From contig JAUPFP010000003.1 of the NCBI GenBank assembly GCA_036925085.1, positions 11,431,008 to 11,495,007 of the forward strand: 64,000 nucleotides of DNA, read 5' to 3'. This DNA comes from Brachycybe producta. Lineage: Eukaryota > Arthropoda > Diplopoda > Playtdesmida > Andrognathidae. The notes under the pieces are model-generated. The model searched no databases. It worked only from the letters and a program-made list of their open reading frames with translations, and was not told the origin of the DNA. Shown here one piece after another: positions 10,501-23,486 of the stretch (within the stretch, counting starts at the first letter, position 1; every line of letters begins with the position of its first letter). A program made the position numbers and the translations under genes.

Positions 10501-11099
10501 TGGTTTTTAGCAAGAGTAGCTCCTTTTGAGACAACTACTTGCTCTTCTTTAGTCTTAACAGGTGTGGTTACTTTCTTTTTCGCCACACTCTGTTCTGCTT
10601 GAGTTATAACAGGTGTGGTTACTTTCTTTTTCGCCACACACTGTTCTGCTTGATTGTTAACAGAAGTAGCTCCTTTTGAGACTACTATCTGTTCTGCTCG
10701 ATTGGACATCTTAGCGTCGTTCGTCTTTACAAACGACGTAGAGGCCCCACTTTGCAGTGGGTTCCGCCGGCTCCCATTTTCGTGAATGGTACGGATGTGG
10801 ATCCCATCTCCAAAGTCTGCTTTATGTCGTGGAGAGTCCTCTAGCTGCACCGCAGCACAGCTCTGCTTAGGAGTCGTTGATTCCTCTTCTCTGTTGTCGT
10901 TTTGGCACAGGCTACCCAGACCTGGAGGCATCCCAGCATGGTTGACCGCAGCCAAACCAATAGATCCTCTCGTTATCTGGTCCTGTCGGACCGTGACGTC
11001 AACCTTTGCAGGTTTCGTTGACTCCTCTTCTTTCGGGCTCTCGTTGACATCTTCTTTTTCGGGCGTCACTACTTTGGGTGCGAGTGGCGCCCTTAGTAG
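4503..11099 (-). CDS. pol: E2 pol polyprotein (protease, RT, RNase H, integrase, long C-terminal extension)
   Basis: Open frame of about 2198 codons entered by the -1 slip at 11099. The first possible near-cognate start is GTG at 11069, and there is no ATG nearby. Residues below are counted from that GTG. Repeats of 16-17 residues lie at ~120-225. The aspartic protease DSGA is at ~284, RT with YLDD at ~736-739, RNase H with HTDACDYQ follows, then the integrase zinc finger from His ~1098, and the D,D35E triad at ~1167, 1227 and 1263. After integrase comes an unusual ~700-residue tail. It starts with acidic, low-complexity sequence, has an AT-hook-like KRKRGRPRK at ~1525-1533, and contains two related 14-residue motifs near the end. 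All catalytic motifs are present, so the element may be autonomous. The tail's function is unknown; nothing in it looks like an envelope. Confidence 0.92.
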   Translation of the reverse strand, partial: LLRAPLAPKVVTPEKEDVNESPKEEESTKPAKVDVTVRQDQITRGSIGLAAVNHAGMPPGLGSLCQNDNREEESTTPKQSCAAVQLEDSPRHKADFGDGIHIRTIHENGSRRNPLQSGASTSFVKTNDAKMSNRAEQIVVSKGATSVNNQAEQCVAKKKVTTPVITQAEQSVAKKKVTTPVKTKEEQVVVSKGATLAKNQAEQVVVSKGATPVKTKAEHGVAKKKVATPVNSAAESSLLCRLKNQCCSKTIQDVWTKLTETVTPRELQVQQQDEQTAPKVRVNFGGRELVMTTDSGAEASVISESLVKEMKLVMDPLPFPPNLTGAGGNPLNIMGQVIVPIRVAEKLVRGKLIVIKGRREALLGNDLGKDLNLCLDMNKKKVYFGEELLPDTLQKNQKAEDFIENLKNKEEEDLQEKLLNKGPAKLRLVQNLVLDPKKVAIVEVNAPDDLQEGSLQFIDSCESTFQQRGVKVSPGIIEGRGKSILQIQIFNPSGEVIHLGARETIAEIEDATTALDVPVGPSIYKIEAQSDEVTVQDYVKFQDSLNVNPNRSREEQMAIRKLLGEFRDIFAFKTSDLKKTNLAKHVIDTGENPPVREPLRRTSPAQREIIKTTLRDMLDAGIVSPSKSPYASPVVIVKKKNGQHRFCVDYRKLNAQTKSDQYPLPRIDDAFDSLSGATIFATLDLISGYWQFPVEERDREKTAFVCTNGLYEFNRMPFGLMNAPATMQRALDLLLAGHKWETCLVYLDDIVIFAKNFEEFMKRLRDILVLIRNANLSLQPSKCFFGEDEINYLGHKISALGIRPDEEKVQTIQGFPAPKNVTDVRSFLGMTGYYNRFIENYSKIAKPMQALVKKDLDFKWNDDCEVAFDGLKKALCSAPILTLYDPEAEIALHTDACDYQIGVIIYQYAKNERKPGVLGYYSRKLQGAERNYGTTEKECLAIVYGIEKARPYVFNRKFKIFTDHKALCYLRTAQNLDGRLGKWQMKLQPYDYEVVYKKGKTHVDADCVSRYESNVPANGKQKNGEMEALEDLHIFTVYNDFQWEREQSLDDELLLIKESLQQDRLHPYHKKFAIVDGVLYHIKYEDTVPVLMCTVPRQLRIGILEMLHDVPEAGHFGFTKTMKRIQKRFYWKTMKADVADYVRSCHICQRTKLSHQKVPGLLQPIIVGKPTECWGMDYVGPLPKSIGGVQHILIAVDYATKYCIAKAVARATAQAAIAFVKDKIVNEFGVPQKIITDRGPQFLSNETQAFFKTYAIQHAATTAYHPQADGLAERTNHTVMEVVKRHLDVLQQQADWKKKLGDAVMAYNLVEHNSTKFSPYRLMFGREPRTTLDNMMPRAPIVPPPVTDEAEQSDPALDAAKKNIEAAQEVQKRNYDEKHRTIPDYKPGQKVLIRDRVPKPGMAQKLIWPYKEPCLVTKKITDLVYEIEYVTRSGLTMRDTVNVQQMRPYFEANDLRAPQTNLPDDIEETTSAKEESDADEELINEADDNLPVENTPEVHREEEEEVIPDASQETHPETSEKEEEEVPEIPLEPPKRKRGRPRKTAPKEPVQLDSRVQTRGGEKKNYAKANLPPRWAKFGVKTTKLDPESQEEISNDAEIRICRLAQRRLVGEIEKRAKEEKPEIANSSASSNPEIRLGNPLEPRGDAAAILDATFKFTSEREARESEVSRFSKVSSAEKFIFKKKMPRSFGKESASSEDSFNFTALFGSDHDDDVMEIEDAAQKTDAATTAGKPSGSDASTSEKNRNDSGNSFKKRKSPESEDELINRFVPLMRSSPPQLGNPEPDVYMGPARDPAQQFPRPPEEMDTPPGSDAEGVPAELYSSNRRGRTRGERNADKRAMKEWIAKQNEECIKRGQKPIEVPEVGTVLPTTRKPVRDASPANSWATVDEPTVRGYRPDLAKKLVLPGPISVPTPPREVSSKSLPPIVPFKPRSTVTVVREGNKRREVHFDRQSPPRDRPREMRRPKGQGSAARRKARRDEQFQGCRGHPAIPVGAPSQGAIPKPAAKPKSPSPPKTTPEEEQERQLRLLNNGLVSFSRRGGRHALRYLGVFNSRREISNERPRPRRDVLWTAVVLETPGYPAVVALHASDEPNMIQLIHPGIREQSRTRTLELIAETMLATLIPDRNQDRRFRHHSPRAIERDYSATRMLDFVEATVLATLERSTVVPLETLERLYETTTEGEFGRRDRRGHLSPEP

Positions 11100-11105
11100 T
11101 TTAAA
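11061..11105 (-). promoter_or_regulatory. E2 gag-pol -1 ribosomal frameshift cassette
   Basis: Slippery heptamer U UUA AAC in gag phase (11105-11099), a 6-base spacer UACUAA containing the gag stop, then a stem-loop at 11092-11061 with arms GGGCG-C-CACT and AGTG-A-CGCCC and a 12-base loop. The -1 frame continues without a stop into pol. Spacing and geometry are optimal for -1 frameshifting, and the same cassette is kept in E1. Confidence 0.8.
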
Positions 11106-12559
11106 GTCGTCAGATGGTTGTCAAAATGGAAATAATGCGTTCGATTATTTATTAGGACAGTCACCATCTTCATTCCATTGGGTAGAACATGGATTTCGTC
11201 GGCGCGGATAACTTTTGGCGCCGTCGTTTCCGACGGCTCATCAACTCTACTGACTGGAGTTGGTGGAGTCGTCTTGTTCTCCTCCTTCTTTGGTTTCGGT
11301 TCGTTGGGGCACTGGAACGCTCGATGTCCAGGCTCCTGACATTGGTAACAGATGAGTGGCCCAGTAGACTTCCTTCTCTGCTGGGGTCTCGATCCACCAT
11401 CTCGATTTGGTTGTGAATCCTGCGTCTTTTCAGACGTGGCCGGATTCTTAGGAGTCCACGTCTGCTTCCTTTGTTGTTGCTGCTGTTGTTGCTTCTGCTG
11501 CTGAGGCTTCTGCTGCTGGGCCGGTTGGTTACCAGTAGACGTCCTGTACACTAGCATCTTCTCCTCTATTAGTTCTCCTTCTGTTTGGGCTGCAAATTTA
11601 ACAAAGTCATATAAATTGTCTTTAGGTGCCCCAAATAGATACTGTTTGAGAGATGGTAGCAGGCTCTTCCTTAGGCTTGAGATCAACAAAGAGTCGTCAT
11701 CATTGGGATGTATCCTTCGATACATCTCTGCATACTCTTCCGCATAGACTTTGAAGGTTTCGTTGTCCTTCTGAGTCCTTGCGGACAGCTCGTTCTTCAT
11801 CCTCACTTTCTGGTCTGGCAACAGAAATTCATTTATAATTCCATTTCTCATCATGATCCAATTGATCTCGCCATATTCCAAGCGGAAACGAGCAAGCCAT
11901 TTGATTGCTCGTTTTCGAAGGAGACCAGTAAAGTGGCTGCATCGCTGCAGGGAGTTCCACTGGTGCGCAATCGCAATATCTTCGAACTCTTCGATATATA
12001 GAAGGATGTTTTCAGATCCAGTATACTTCGGAAAACCCTGGAGTGGATGTAGCGAATTCTTTTCAGAATACGGCGTAGGTCCCAGGTTTGGAGTCCATTC
12101 AGGAGCTTCAGGCCTGAGCTTTCGCCCGGATTCTGTCGGTGATTTGCTTCTATTTCTGAGATTTCTCTCATGTGTGTGTTCAAAGCGGCGTGGAGTCGAT
12201 TCTCCACATAACCGTCTTACCAATTCTTCTCGACTTTCAGGAGTAGCGTCTTTCATCAGTTCGGCAAACCGGTCGACCATCTTCTGTTCGTTGCTTCGTC
12301 GAGAGGCCTCAGAAGATGCTTCAGTCTTGAGTCGGGTGTCGGCTTGTCGTTCTTCGTCTTCAGCACGCTGTTCCTCCTCCTGGAGTCGCTTCTCTGACGC
12401 AAGGGCCCTCAGCTTGTCCTCCTTCTCTTGCTTCCGTGTTTCTCGGGCAACACGGCGTGTTTCCCGAGCTTTCGCTCGTTCCTTTACGAGCTGTTCACGT
12501 CGGCGTCTGTATTGGAGTTGCTGGGAGAACCTTGCGGTTATTCCGTTGGTATTCATCAT
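11093..12559 (-). CDS. gag: E2 gag polyprotein
   Basis: Intact 488-residue gag with an ATG-ATG start. It has an N-terminal charged coiled coil (RRRREQLVKERAKARE...), a capsid-like core (PLQGFPKY, RAIKWLARFRLEYG), a Gln-rich linker of about 20 glutamines, and a CX2CX4HX4C zinc knuckle (CYQCQEPGHRAFQC). It provides the structural particle protein and RNA binding. The gag stop lies inside the frameshift signal, so most ribosomes should make Gag alone and a minority Gag-Pol, as in retroviruses. Confidence 0.92.
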   Translation of the reverse strand: MMNTNGITARFSQQLQYRRRREQLVKERAKARETRRVARETRKQEKEDKLRALASEKRLQEEEQRAEDEERQADTRLKTEASSEASRRSNEQKMVDRFAELMKDATPESREELVRRLCGESTPRRFEHTHERNLRNRSKSPTESGRKLRPEAPEWTPNLGPTPYSEKNSLHPLQGFPKYTGSENILLYIEEFEDIAIAHQWNSLQRCSHFTGLLRKRAIKWLARFRLEYGEINWIMMRNGIINEFLLPDQKVRMKNELSARTQKDNETFKVYAEEYAEMYRRIHPNDDDSLLISSLRKSLLPSLKQYLFGAPKDNLYDFVKFAAQTEGELIEEKMLVYRTSTGNQPAQQQKPQQQKQQQQQQQRKQTWTPKNPATSEKTQDSQPNRDGGSRPQQRRKSTGPLICYQCQEPGHRAFQCPNEPKPKKEENKTTPPTPVSRVDEPSETTAPKVIRADEIHVLPNGMKMVTVLINNRTHYFHFDNHLTTLNY

Positions 12560-12709
12560 TATTTATCGTAATTTGTGTCAATAAAAACGTAAAAATGTTT
12601 CGAAAAATTTTGTTTGGTTTCAAAATTGTTTGCACAATTGAATTACGATAATTCTCGTGTTTTTCAACACGTTTCTTAGGGCAAAACGAGGTAGCAAGTT
12701 TTATAAACT

Positions 12710-12726
12710 ACCCCGCACCTCCACCA
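12710..12726 (-). promoter_or_regulatory. E2 candidate primer-binding site
   Basis: Five bases inside the 5' LTR the minus strand reads TGGTGGAGGTGCGGGGT, which begins with the TGG expected to pair with a tRNA CCA end. The matching tRNA would start GGAGGTG; I cannot name it. E1 has the same sequence at the same distance. The 5-base offset (ATATA) is larger than usual. Confidence 0.5.
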
Positions 12727-12731
12727 TATAT

Positions 12732-13676
12732 TGTGACGGACCTTTTTCCGCTAGTAGAATCTGCTCTTTTTGGTTAATACGAGCGAGTTTACACTCGTAT
12801 TGATAGTGGTTGGCTAGGCCACTAATTCTACTGGCCCGGGAGGACTAGACCAATATAACGTCTATTTTATGTCCTCACTAGTCTCTGGCAAAAGACTTCA
12901 CAGTCTTGAGGATCTTTAATCTCTGTATCTCTCGGACTTTCGTCCGTAAATCTGCCCTAAGAATCGTGTAAAAATATACTCACTTGTACGTTGCAGGTTT
13001 GCACCTGTTGGGACCTTTTCGATGTATCCAAATAGGTGAAGACCTGCAAATGATGAATTCCCAATCGCGGAATTTTAAGTTTCGATGAATAAAAACACCA
13101 CTGGCTTGGTTTAAATATAAAGATCGGTTTATTACGCAGATAAACAAAGTTGGCGAACTGGTTTTGCACACACATAAAAATATGACTTAGAAAAATATTT
13201 AAGAGAAAAGAACCGGGCCAAAATCGGCCATAGGTTCGGTATATAAATCAGAAGTTTAAAAAGCGTTTTTGACATTACAAATGTAACTCTTTATATACCC
13301 TGAGAATCCACAAGTCGGATTCTCAGGGCACAATTCGATAATTGGTTAAAACAATATTTTGGACCAAATGGACCAATCAAGAGATTGATCCATTTGTCCA
13401 AAATCATGATTCATCCCCTGTTATCACACATAGGTGATAACAGGAGAAACGAAAACAAAATCAAATTAAAAACGAATAACTCCACTCATGTGGAAGTAAA
13501 AATGAGGGGGAACGAAAAGGTCAGATTGTAATCTCTAACCATATGATATCTGGGTCACTTGGTACCAAAAGTACCGAGTGGCCCAGAAGCTAAATAAAGT
13601 ACAGGGTGACGTTAAAAAAAACCCCAAAACGAAAAACGCTACATAGCGAAAATAAGCGGCGGGCCCAAACGTCTCA
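12732..13676 (-). repeat. E2 5' LTR
   Basis: 945-bp LTR with TG...CA ends, matching the LTR at 3286-4230 at a constant offset. On the minus strand it lies upstream of the leader and gag, so it carries the element promoter. Its outer edge runs straight into alternating AT. Confidence 0.93.
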
Positions 13677-13826
<150 letters not shown>

Positions 13827-14166
13827 ATTAACGCTGTACAAACAAGCACAAAAACCTTGAAGCACATCGGAATTTATATAAATTTAAATGAATAAATGAA
13901 CCGCTTTTTTTCTCAAGGTCAACTATATGTTGCACACTCCCCATCCAAGAAGCCCATGATATTACATTGGAAAGTGTAGCAGGAGAGAGAGAAAGAGAGA
14001 AACGTGGAGGGGGAAAAGTGGGAGGGAGTGACTGAAATTGAAATGAAAGGAGTAAAAAAGGAACAAACGACGCGCATGCGCACACCAGAGAAAATGAAAA
14101 ACTCATTTTCTCTTTAAAATAAAAAAGGGGAGGGGATAATAGTAGCAAAATTAAACTACAGTTTAT

Positions 14167-14311
14167 TATGGGCAACTGTGCCCAGCATTAGAATTTCCTA
14201 TTCCTCCACCCTTTTATGAACGTCATCAATTTCTAATTAGTTTGTTACTTGGTCTGACGTCATAAAAGGGCGGAGGAAATGAAATTCTAATGCTGGGCAC
14301 AATTGCCTGTG
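14167..14311. mobile_element. Foldback MITE in duplication copy 1
   Basis: 145-bp sequence whose halves are inverted repeats of about 60 bases: TGTGCCCAGCATTAGAATTTC ... and its reverse complement before GCACAATTGCCTG. The arms also share TTTTATGACGTCA-like sequence near the centre. The same element sits at 29458-29601 in copy 2, so it predates the duplication. No clear target duplication. Confidence 0.75.
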
Positions 14312-15466
14312 AATTTTGCTCCCGTCATATATGACGGGTTACCCCACTAGTCTTATATATAAAACAAAGTCGATATTTCTTGGCACATCATAGGCTTTTG
14401 AACGGTGATGGCTGGCGTCATGAAATTTGCAAAGGTTATTTTTTCCGGAATTTCCGAGTTAATGCAACTATTTTCAGCTCGCTACGTCAATCTCTTCCCG
14501 AGTTTTACACGTGGTGCCCGTCTTCATATATAGGCAATGAGGATGGGACCTCGCAAGCTAAATATCGATATTGGCATTGATTGTGATATCGAAGAGGTCA
14601 CTATATACATATGTTATATATAGACAGATTGTTGACGAATTTTGTTTGTATGATGTAAATATTTTAATTGATTTTTATTCAGGACCCATAGGTAGAGTAG
14701 CAACCACTATAAGTATATATGCTAGCTAATATTTCTCTCTCTTATTAAATAAAGTTATGCATTAATTCAAATTTCATTTAATATAATTATATAATTAACA
14801 TGACAGTTATTAAGAACAATCAGTGTGTGTATACATTTTTCTGTATGTGAAACACTTAAAATCCTAAGTCCACATTATGAACACAGTTTACACAAATCAT
14901 AATTAATTAATCTGAGACCAAATCATCTCCTGATGTCTGTTCTGGGAACTTCGAACTTAAAAAATAAGCCAGACGTTTTTTGACCTTTAATAAGTCCAAA
15001 GTTAATTTTATTAAAATAATTAGTTAGTTTACTAACACCCTAAATGCGTTGAATTTAAATAAAACGGATGTTGAAACATTTTTATTCCACTGTGCAATAT
15101 TAAATTGGGATGGGATGAATAATCCCATTTATTTTTCGAAACTGATCGTGTGATATGCTTTTTAATTTTACGACACACTTATAATTTTATAAATAATAAT
15201 ATAGTTATATTAAAAGCCATGAATCAATTTTCTAATATATTATATTAGCATAACCTTGAAAATACAGTAGATGAGCCACTACAGCATTGAACATTCACTT
15301 GGCATAATTAAGTGTGACAATCTACTCTTTTTATCTTTAACCCCTCTCTCTCTCTCTGAATAATTTGAGATAGAAAACAAATTTCATTAGAATTAAAAAA
15401 CAAGCTTTCTGATTGGGCAGCTAGCACTGTCGAAGGTTTTACGCTATTATAAGTTTGAAGAAAACA
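14312..15466. other. Non-coding upstream spacer of ADH-A
   Basis: AT-rich, with no supported gene. 14353-14783 is absent from copy 2 (an insertion here or a deletion there) and matches no family I recognise. The rest is near-identical to copy 2 and holds a short TC-rich run (15344-15356) close to the promoter. Confidence 0.7.
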
Positions 15467-15474
15467 TATAAAAG
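15467..15474 (+). promoter_or_regulatory. ADH-A TATA box
   Basis: TATAAAAG 91 bases before the ATG, in a stretch identical in ADH-B. The distance suits a short 5' leader. Confidence 0.6.
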
Positions 15475-15557
15475 GAAAAGTGAAAGCAAGTTATTTTTTA
15501 AAAAAAACTTGCTTAAAGCAACCACCACCAGATCAAGAAAAGTTAAAAAAGCACACA

Positions 15558-18715
<3,158 letters not shown>

Positions 18716-18824
18716 TTTAGCAATTTATTTCATTTTCATTTTCTACTGTAAAAAAATAACAATTTTTTTGGGTATTTGAATCGTAAAATTGTATGTATCG
18801 TTTTTAATTTTACTGATTTTGTTC

Positions 18825-18830
18825 AATAAA
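18825..18830 (+). terminator. ADH-A poly(A) signal
   Basis: AATAAA 110 bases after the stop codon, followed by T-rich sequence. ADH-B has the same context. Confidence 0.7.
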
Positions 18831-19979
18831 CTTACTTGAATGACGAATGTAGTGTACTTTAGTTTAGTTTTTTTTTTTCAAATAGTTAACATTTAAATGC
18901 AACTTGTTAAAATAATTTGTGGACACATTTTACATAAAATATGCAAAAACCACATTATTCATTAAATGTCAAAACTGATTAGTAATTAATAGGGCTCGGG
19001 TTTGTATGCATTTTCAAGCAAATGTGGCTTAATTGATATTGCATAAAAATCCGAGCCCTAAGTAAATATTTTATCGGTAGCTCTTCTCCCATTATAAAAC
19101 AGCTAAAAGCTAAGGTATACATTAGTGAAAATTGTTGATCAATTATTTCTTATTATGGGCTGAGGCATTAATTAATTGTTTTTGAATTTGAAATATAATT
19201 TGTATAAAAAATGTAGACAAAAAAGCAGACACAGCATGCTTGGGAAAGCTACAGAGGTGGTGCACCACAATGTGCAGAAACTGCAGTTTCTGCACATTAT
19301 GGTGCACCACCTCTGTAGCTTTCCCAAATGTGAGAATTCCGCTGAACAACTATTAAATTTTGATGTTTATTGGGGGTTCATCTTTTACTCACATATACAC
19401 GGCACTGTGGTGATGCCTGATTTCCGTTATTCTTAGACTCACATACCTTTCTCCTGCGTATGGTTACTATACAATGAGGAAGGTTGGAAAGGAAGAATAA
19501 GCCGGATAGCAGTGGATAGCCATTGACTCTCTGTAGAGGACGATGTTCCTCAGAGAGGTGGTCACCACCTGCCCTCTGGAATCGTTTCATCGCGATGGGG
19601 CAATAGTATTTTACCTCTTTGCCCTATGGTGTCTGCGATTGTTACAAAGAATTAAAGACACATAAAGACAACGCAGTTTCTTGTTATAGCACTTTATTTA
19701 TCTTTGGTGGAAACATAGAGAACCGAAAGATGAACGGTTGTTTAAATAAGTGTTCATGGGCCCATTGTGCAATACAGATCAGAATCATAGTAGTACCCGT
19801 GAACGAATTTAAAAGACAGAAATGGATGACAAACGAAAGAGAACACAGTGCTTTTATAGGCTTGGGCCTGTGTACATCCATGAGGTTCAAATAGGACCAA
19901 GTGACCATGCTATGGGAAGTATCTCTCTGCTCTAAACAGGTTTGTATGCACGGGGGTCCGCACCAAGGGGCGGAAGGCA
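18831..19979. other. ADH-A downstream spacer with two palindromes
   Basis: No gene seen. 18991-19059 is a foldback with AGGGCTCGG.../...CCGAGCCCT ends, also present in copy 2. 19240-19327 is a near-perfect 88-bp palindrome centred on CTGCAG, with one mismatched pair. 19430-19980 is unassigned repeat-like sequence shared with copy 2, with a poly(A)-signal-like stretch around 19690; it may be a LINE 3' tail or an LTR remnant. Confidence 0.7.
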
Positions 19980-20027
19980 CAGCCTGGACCCGCTTAGCTC
20001 AAAAACCCAATTTTCTTTCATCCTTTA

Positions 20028-21970
20028 TTACTCTTCCTCTTCAAAGATTTTCTTGCAGAAGTCCTTGAAGTGCTCCAATAGGTCTTTCTTTATGAAGCTC
20101 TCCACACTGCAAGGCCATTCGAGGTTTGTTTGACTGACTGCCACTTGGAGTTTCCGTCTTGCTTTCACGATGTGAGTGGTTCCACATCTCCAGAGCACAA
20201 GATCTATCGTGTCTTCTTCTTGACCACAGTTGCATTTTCTCTCCACGTTTTCCTCTACAAGGTTGACGTCTCTTACTCTTATATGTGTTAAAAGTTTCCG
20301 TGCCCTGTGATGACTTGTATCATTTTCCCGGACAAGGGCTTTTGTTTGACCTCAAGTTTTGGTATCCATCTGTGTGTTTCGCGGCCCTTCAATGATTGGT
20401 GCCAATCTTGCTACCACATTTCTGCCATTGATTTTTCCAGTTGGCGGGTGATCCAATGTTGTGGAGTCTTTCCTTGTAGTGTAGTCCCGTTCTTGGTAGC
20501 CAATTTGGCCGATTTATCTGCTAGCTCGTTCCATTTTTGCCCTGTATGCGCCTTCACCCACTTAAGCACTACAATACCTCCTCTGTTGATTATTTCACAG
20601 ATCTTCTTATGCGCATTGTAGGTGCTATCGTTTTTATATCTCCTTTGGCTTGAAGAGCAGGTTTGGAGTCCGCTATTAGAGCTATATTCGTTCCTCGAAT
20701 GTCCAAGAGCAGAATATGAGTTGCTGCTACGCACATTGCGTATGCTTCCACTTGGTGCACCATTGATTTATTGGGCAGTCGGCCTTTCCATTCTCTGATG
20801 ATTTGTTGGCTTTCTATCAACACCATAGCTGCTCCAACTTTCCCATCTAATTTGGATCCATCAGTATACCCTTGTAGTTGGGAATTGGCTTCGTCTTCAT
20901 TTGCAAGTTCCTCGATTTTAAGTACCATACTTTGACCAGGGTGTTCTCGGTCTCTTATTGGTATGGGAACTTCCAACTTTCCAGAGTATTGGCTTCTCAG
21001 TTTCCGTCCTTTGTAATTTTGCTCGGTTTTCAACCATATCGGCGAGCAGTTTGTGATTACTTGCAGAGCCTTATTGGAGGTTGTCCTATAGGCTTTGCAT
21101 TTGGCTTTCAAGAACGGCCTCTGTATAGCGTCAAGTCTAGTCATGACTCTAGTATCTCTTCCTCTGACCCCAGATTTCCGAACCGTACATCACCATAGGT
21201 TCTATACATCTTGAGATATATGTCTCTCAATATATCTGGCCGCATCCCCCATTTGCTCCCACAGATGTAGAATAGGCACGAGGCGATGCTCATTGATTTT
21301 TCAGATATTCCTTTGGATCGACCCAAAATGGCAATGGCTCTGTCATGTCTAAGTTCTAGATATTTAATCTTTGCCTCAAGCATTATTTGGCTGCCTTCAA
21401 ATGATATTTTGGTGTGTCTTTGGATGTTACTTGCTGGACAGCACATTGCCATCATTTTTAGCATTGAGAATTGTAGTTTCGATTTTTCTGCCCATAGGAT
21501 ACAACTCTCCATTATTGGCCCAACCTTCTCAATTGCCTTTACAGATTTCCAGATACGACCAGTAGGCCTACTACATCGTCGGCAAATGCTTCTACTGAGT
21601 CATCATCCTCCAGTTGTACCTTTATATCTGCAAATAAGGTTTCCATCAGGACCAACCATAAGATTGGCCCCAAACATGATCCTTGTGGGCAGCCTCTTGT
21701 AATTTTCGTTTTCGCTGTCCCCGACATTGCTACTCTTTGTTCGAAGAAAGAGGCAATTATGGTTAATAGGCCTTCGAGGTTATAACGAATTTGATGTGTC
21801 CGTCATGCTTGCCCATATCTCCTCCCATCAGATTATGTTTGTTGATAATTTGAGGGTTTTGCTCCTGGATGCATACAAAGTCTCCCTTCCTGCTTGGTCT
21901 TTCCAGACAGTCCTCAGTGGCAGCTCCTTTCCTCAAGTTGGCCTGCATAATGGTAAGCTTAGCCATGATC
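20028..21970 (-). pseudogene. LINE ORF2 pseudogene (endonuclease-RT-RNase H)
   Basis: Fragments in several frames. An apurinic-type endonuclease start (LTIMQANLRKGA) is at about 21960. It is followed almost at once by the RT motif GCPQGSCLGPILW and FADD (~21580-21690), so several hundred residues have been deleted. RNase H I motifs YTDGSKLDGKVGAAM (~20850) and KWVKAHTG...NELADKSAK (~20530) are clear. The RNase H after RT points to the R1/Jockey/I superfamilies. Not functional. Confidence 0.85.
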
Positions 21971-22091
21971 TGTCTGTGACCAAGACCTATTCCAGGCTTT
22001 TAGATACACGGGGCATTTTTTATCTCTTGCAGTGTGGCATCTCTCCATTATCCCGTTCTTTTTACAGTTTACACAATCCTCTTTATTGGCC

Positions 22092-23486
22092 TTACAGTCT
22101 TTCAGTTTGTGCACACAACTTGTGCGTACAACTTTCCATTGCCTTCTTGCAGTCGAGTGCTTTATGCCCCAGTTCGTTACATTTGTAAAACTGAGTTACG
22201 TCCACCCACTCTTCAACTTTGTGCCTTGCCCATCCAAAGTTGAGCCTCCAGTTTGAGCTCATGGTTTTATAGACTTTTGTCGAAACTCGAAATATAACGT
22301 TTTTCTTTGCCGTGTTTCTGCATTGCTTCCTCTCCAATCATCATTTTAAGTTCATCGTTATAACCCACTATCTCTTCAATGATAGTGGCGGTGGTCTTCT
22401 CTTTATCGACTCCCGTAATCATCACTTTTGGCAGTCTTGGTTTTGGCCTGTCATAAGTGAAGCTTCTCATGTCTTTGAGTTTTTCTATTAGTATGTTTCT
22501 TTGGATTTCACCGTGGGCTTCCAGCACCAGCATCCCATTTTTGCCTTCTCGAACGTACTTAAGGCTTCCTCCCAGATCGTCAATTGTTATTTGGGATTGC
22601 AGCATGTTATGCATGCGACGTGAAGACATATCCACCTCCTTTTGACTTCACACAAGATTACGTTGTCACTAGGTGGTTTGCTCTGCTGCGCCCTGTTCTT
22701 TGGCTGTGCATACGTTTTATTTTCATTATTTTGTGCCGGTGCTATTCTTTTTTCTTTGTGGCTTGGCTTACACCTTTTTCCCAATCTTGGGAAATCAGCG
22801 TCCAGTTGTACATTTCCGGTTACGTCTTCCACGTCCTTTTTTCAGTTTATTATCTCCTTAAGTTATAATATCTCGTGATCATGATTTCTTTCGTTCATTA
22901 TCGAGAAGATTTTAACAATTTCATCCAAGCTGTCGTACTCCATTTTTTGTTGAGTTTTGTGAACTGAATCTTAATGGTCCCAATTTGTTCGTACATATAT
23001 TTCAACAAGTTGACGTGGTTAAGATCGAACAGATCTTGCTCTTGGCTTTCGATGGTAGCCGTTCTTCCTGTCTCTTTTGGAGGTGTCTTAACTTGTTTTG
23101 TGCGCTTCCTTTTCGCATTCAAGCGGTGGTCTTCTTGGTCTCGATTGGTTACTGCCCAGAAACCTATGCCTCACAGACTCCCTGTGCTGGAGGAATGAGT
23201 CCTACCAGTGTTTAGGGTCATATTCGCCTGGTTAGCTAATTTTTCAAGTAGGTCTTTGTGGGCCCTGTGTTCCAAATTTTTTATGAATGAATCTCTCACA
23301 CGGAGCTTGCGGCCATGACTGACGGCAGTAATCCACAATGTATGTTTCGGCTTCTTTAGTTATTTTCGGGAAGATGTTTTTGTCCCATTCTGCCTTAAAC
23401 AGGCTTTCCAGGCTTGGTGGTATATCCATTATCACCTCGACTTCTTCATTGTTCGTTCCGGGGAAAACTGCCCCTGACCCATTCAC
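22092..23486 (-). pseudogene. LINE ORF1 (gag-like) pseudogene
   Basis: Broken ORF1. A zinc knuckle CNELGHKALDC lies near 22180. Upstream frames include basic, Lys-rich stretches (~22590-23120) and a Trp/Pro-containing N-terminal block (~23244-23486). Typical of the RNA-binding first ORF of R1/Jockey LINEs. Several frame changes. Confidence 0.65.

Larger units (their letters stand above)
3286..13676 (-). mobile_element. Complete Ty3/Gypsy LTR retrotransposon E2
   Basis: Full-length 10.4-kb minus-strand element: 5' LTR (12732-13676), leader with primer-binding candidate, gag, -1 frameshift cassette, pol, polypurine tract, 3' LTR (3286-4230). Both LTRs are 945 bp, keep a constant 9446-base offset, and look identical wherever I compared them, which implies very recent insertion. 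The coding frames are intact. Domain order (protease, RT, RNase H, integrase) is that of Ty3/Gypsy; I see no envelope gene. Both flanks are alternating AT, so any 4-5 base target duplication (ATAT) cannot be told from the microsatellite. Confidence 0.93.
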
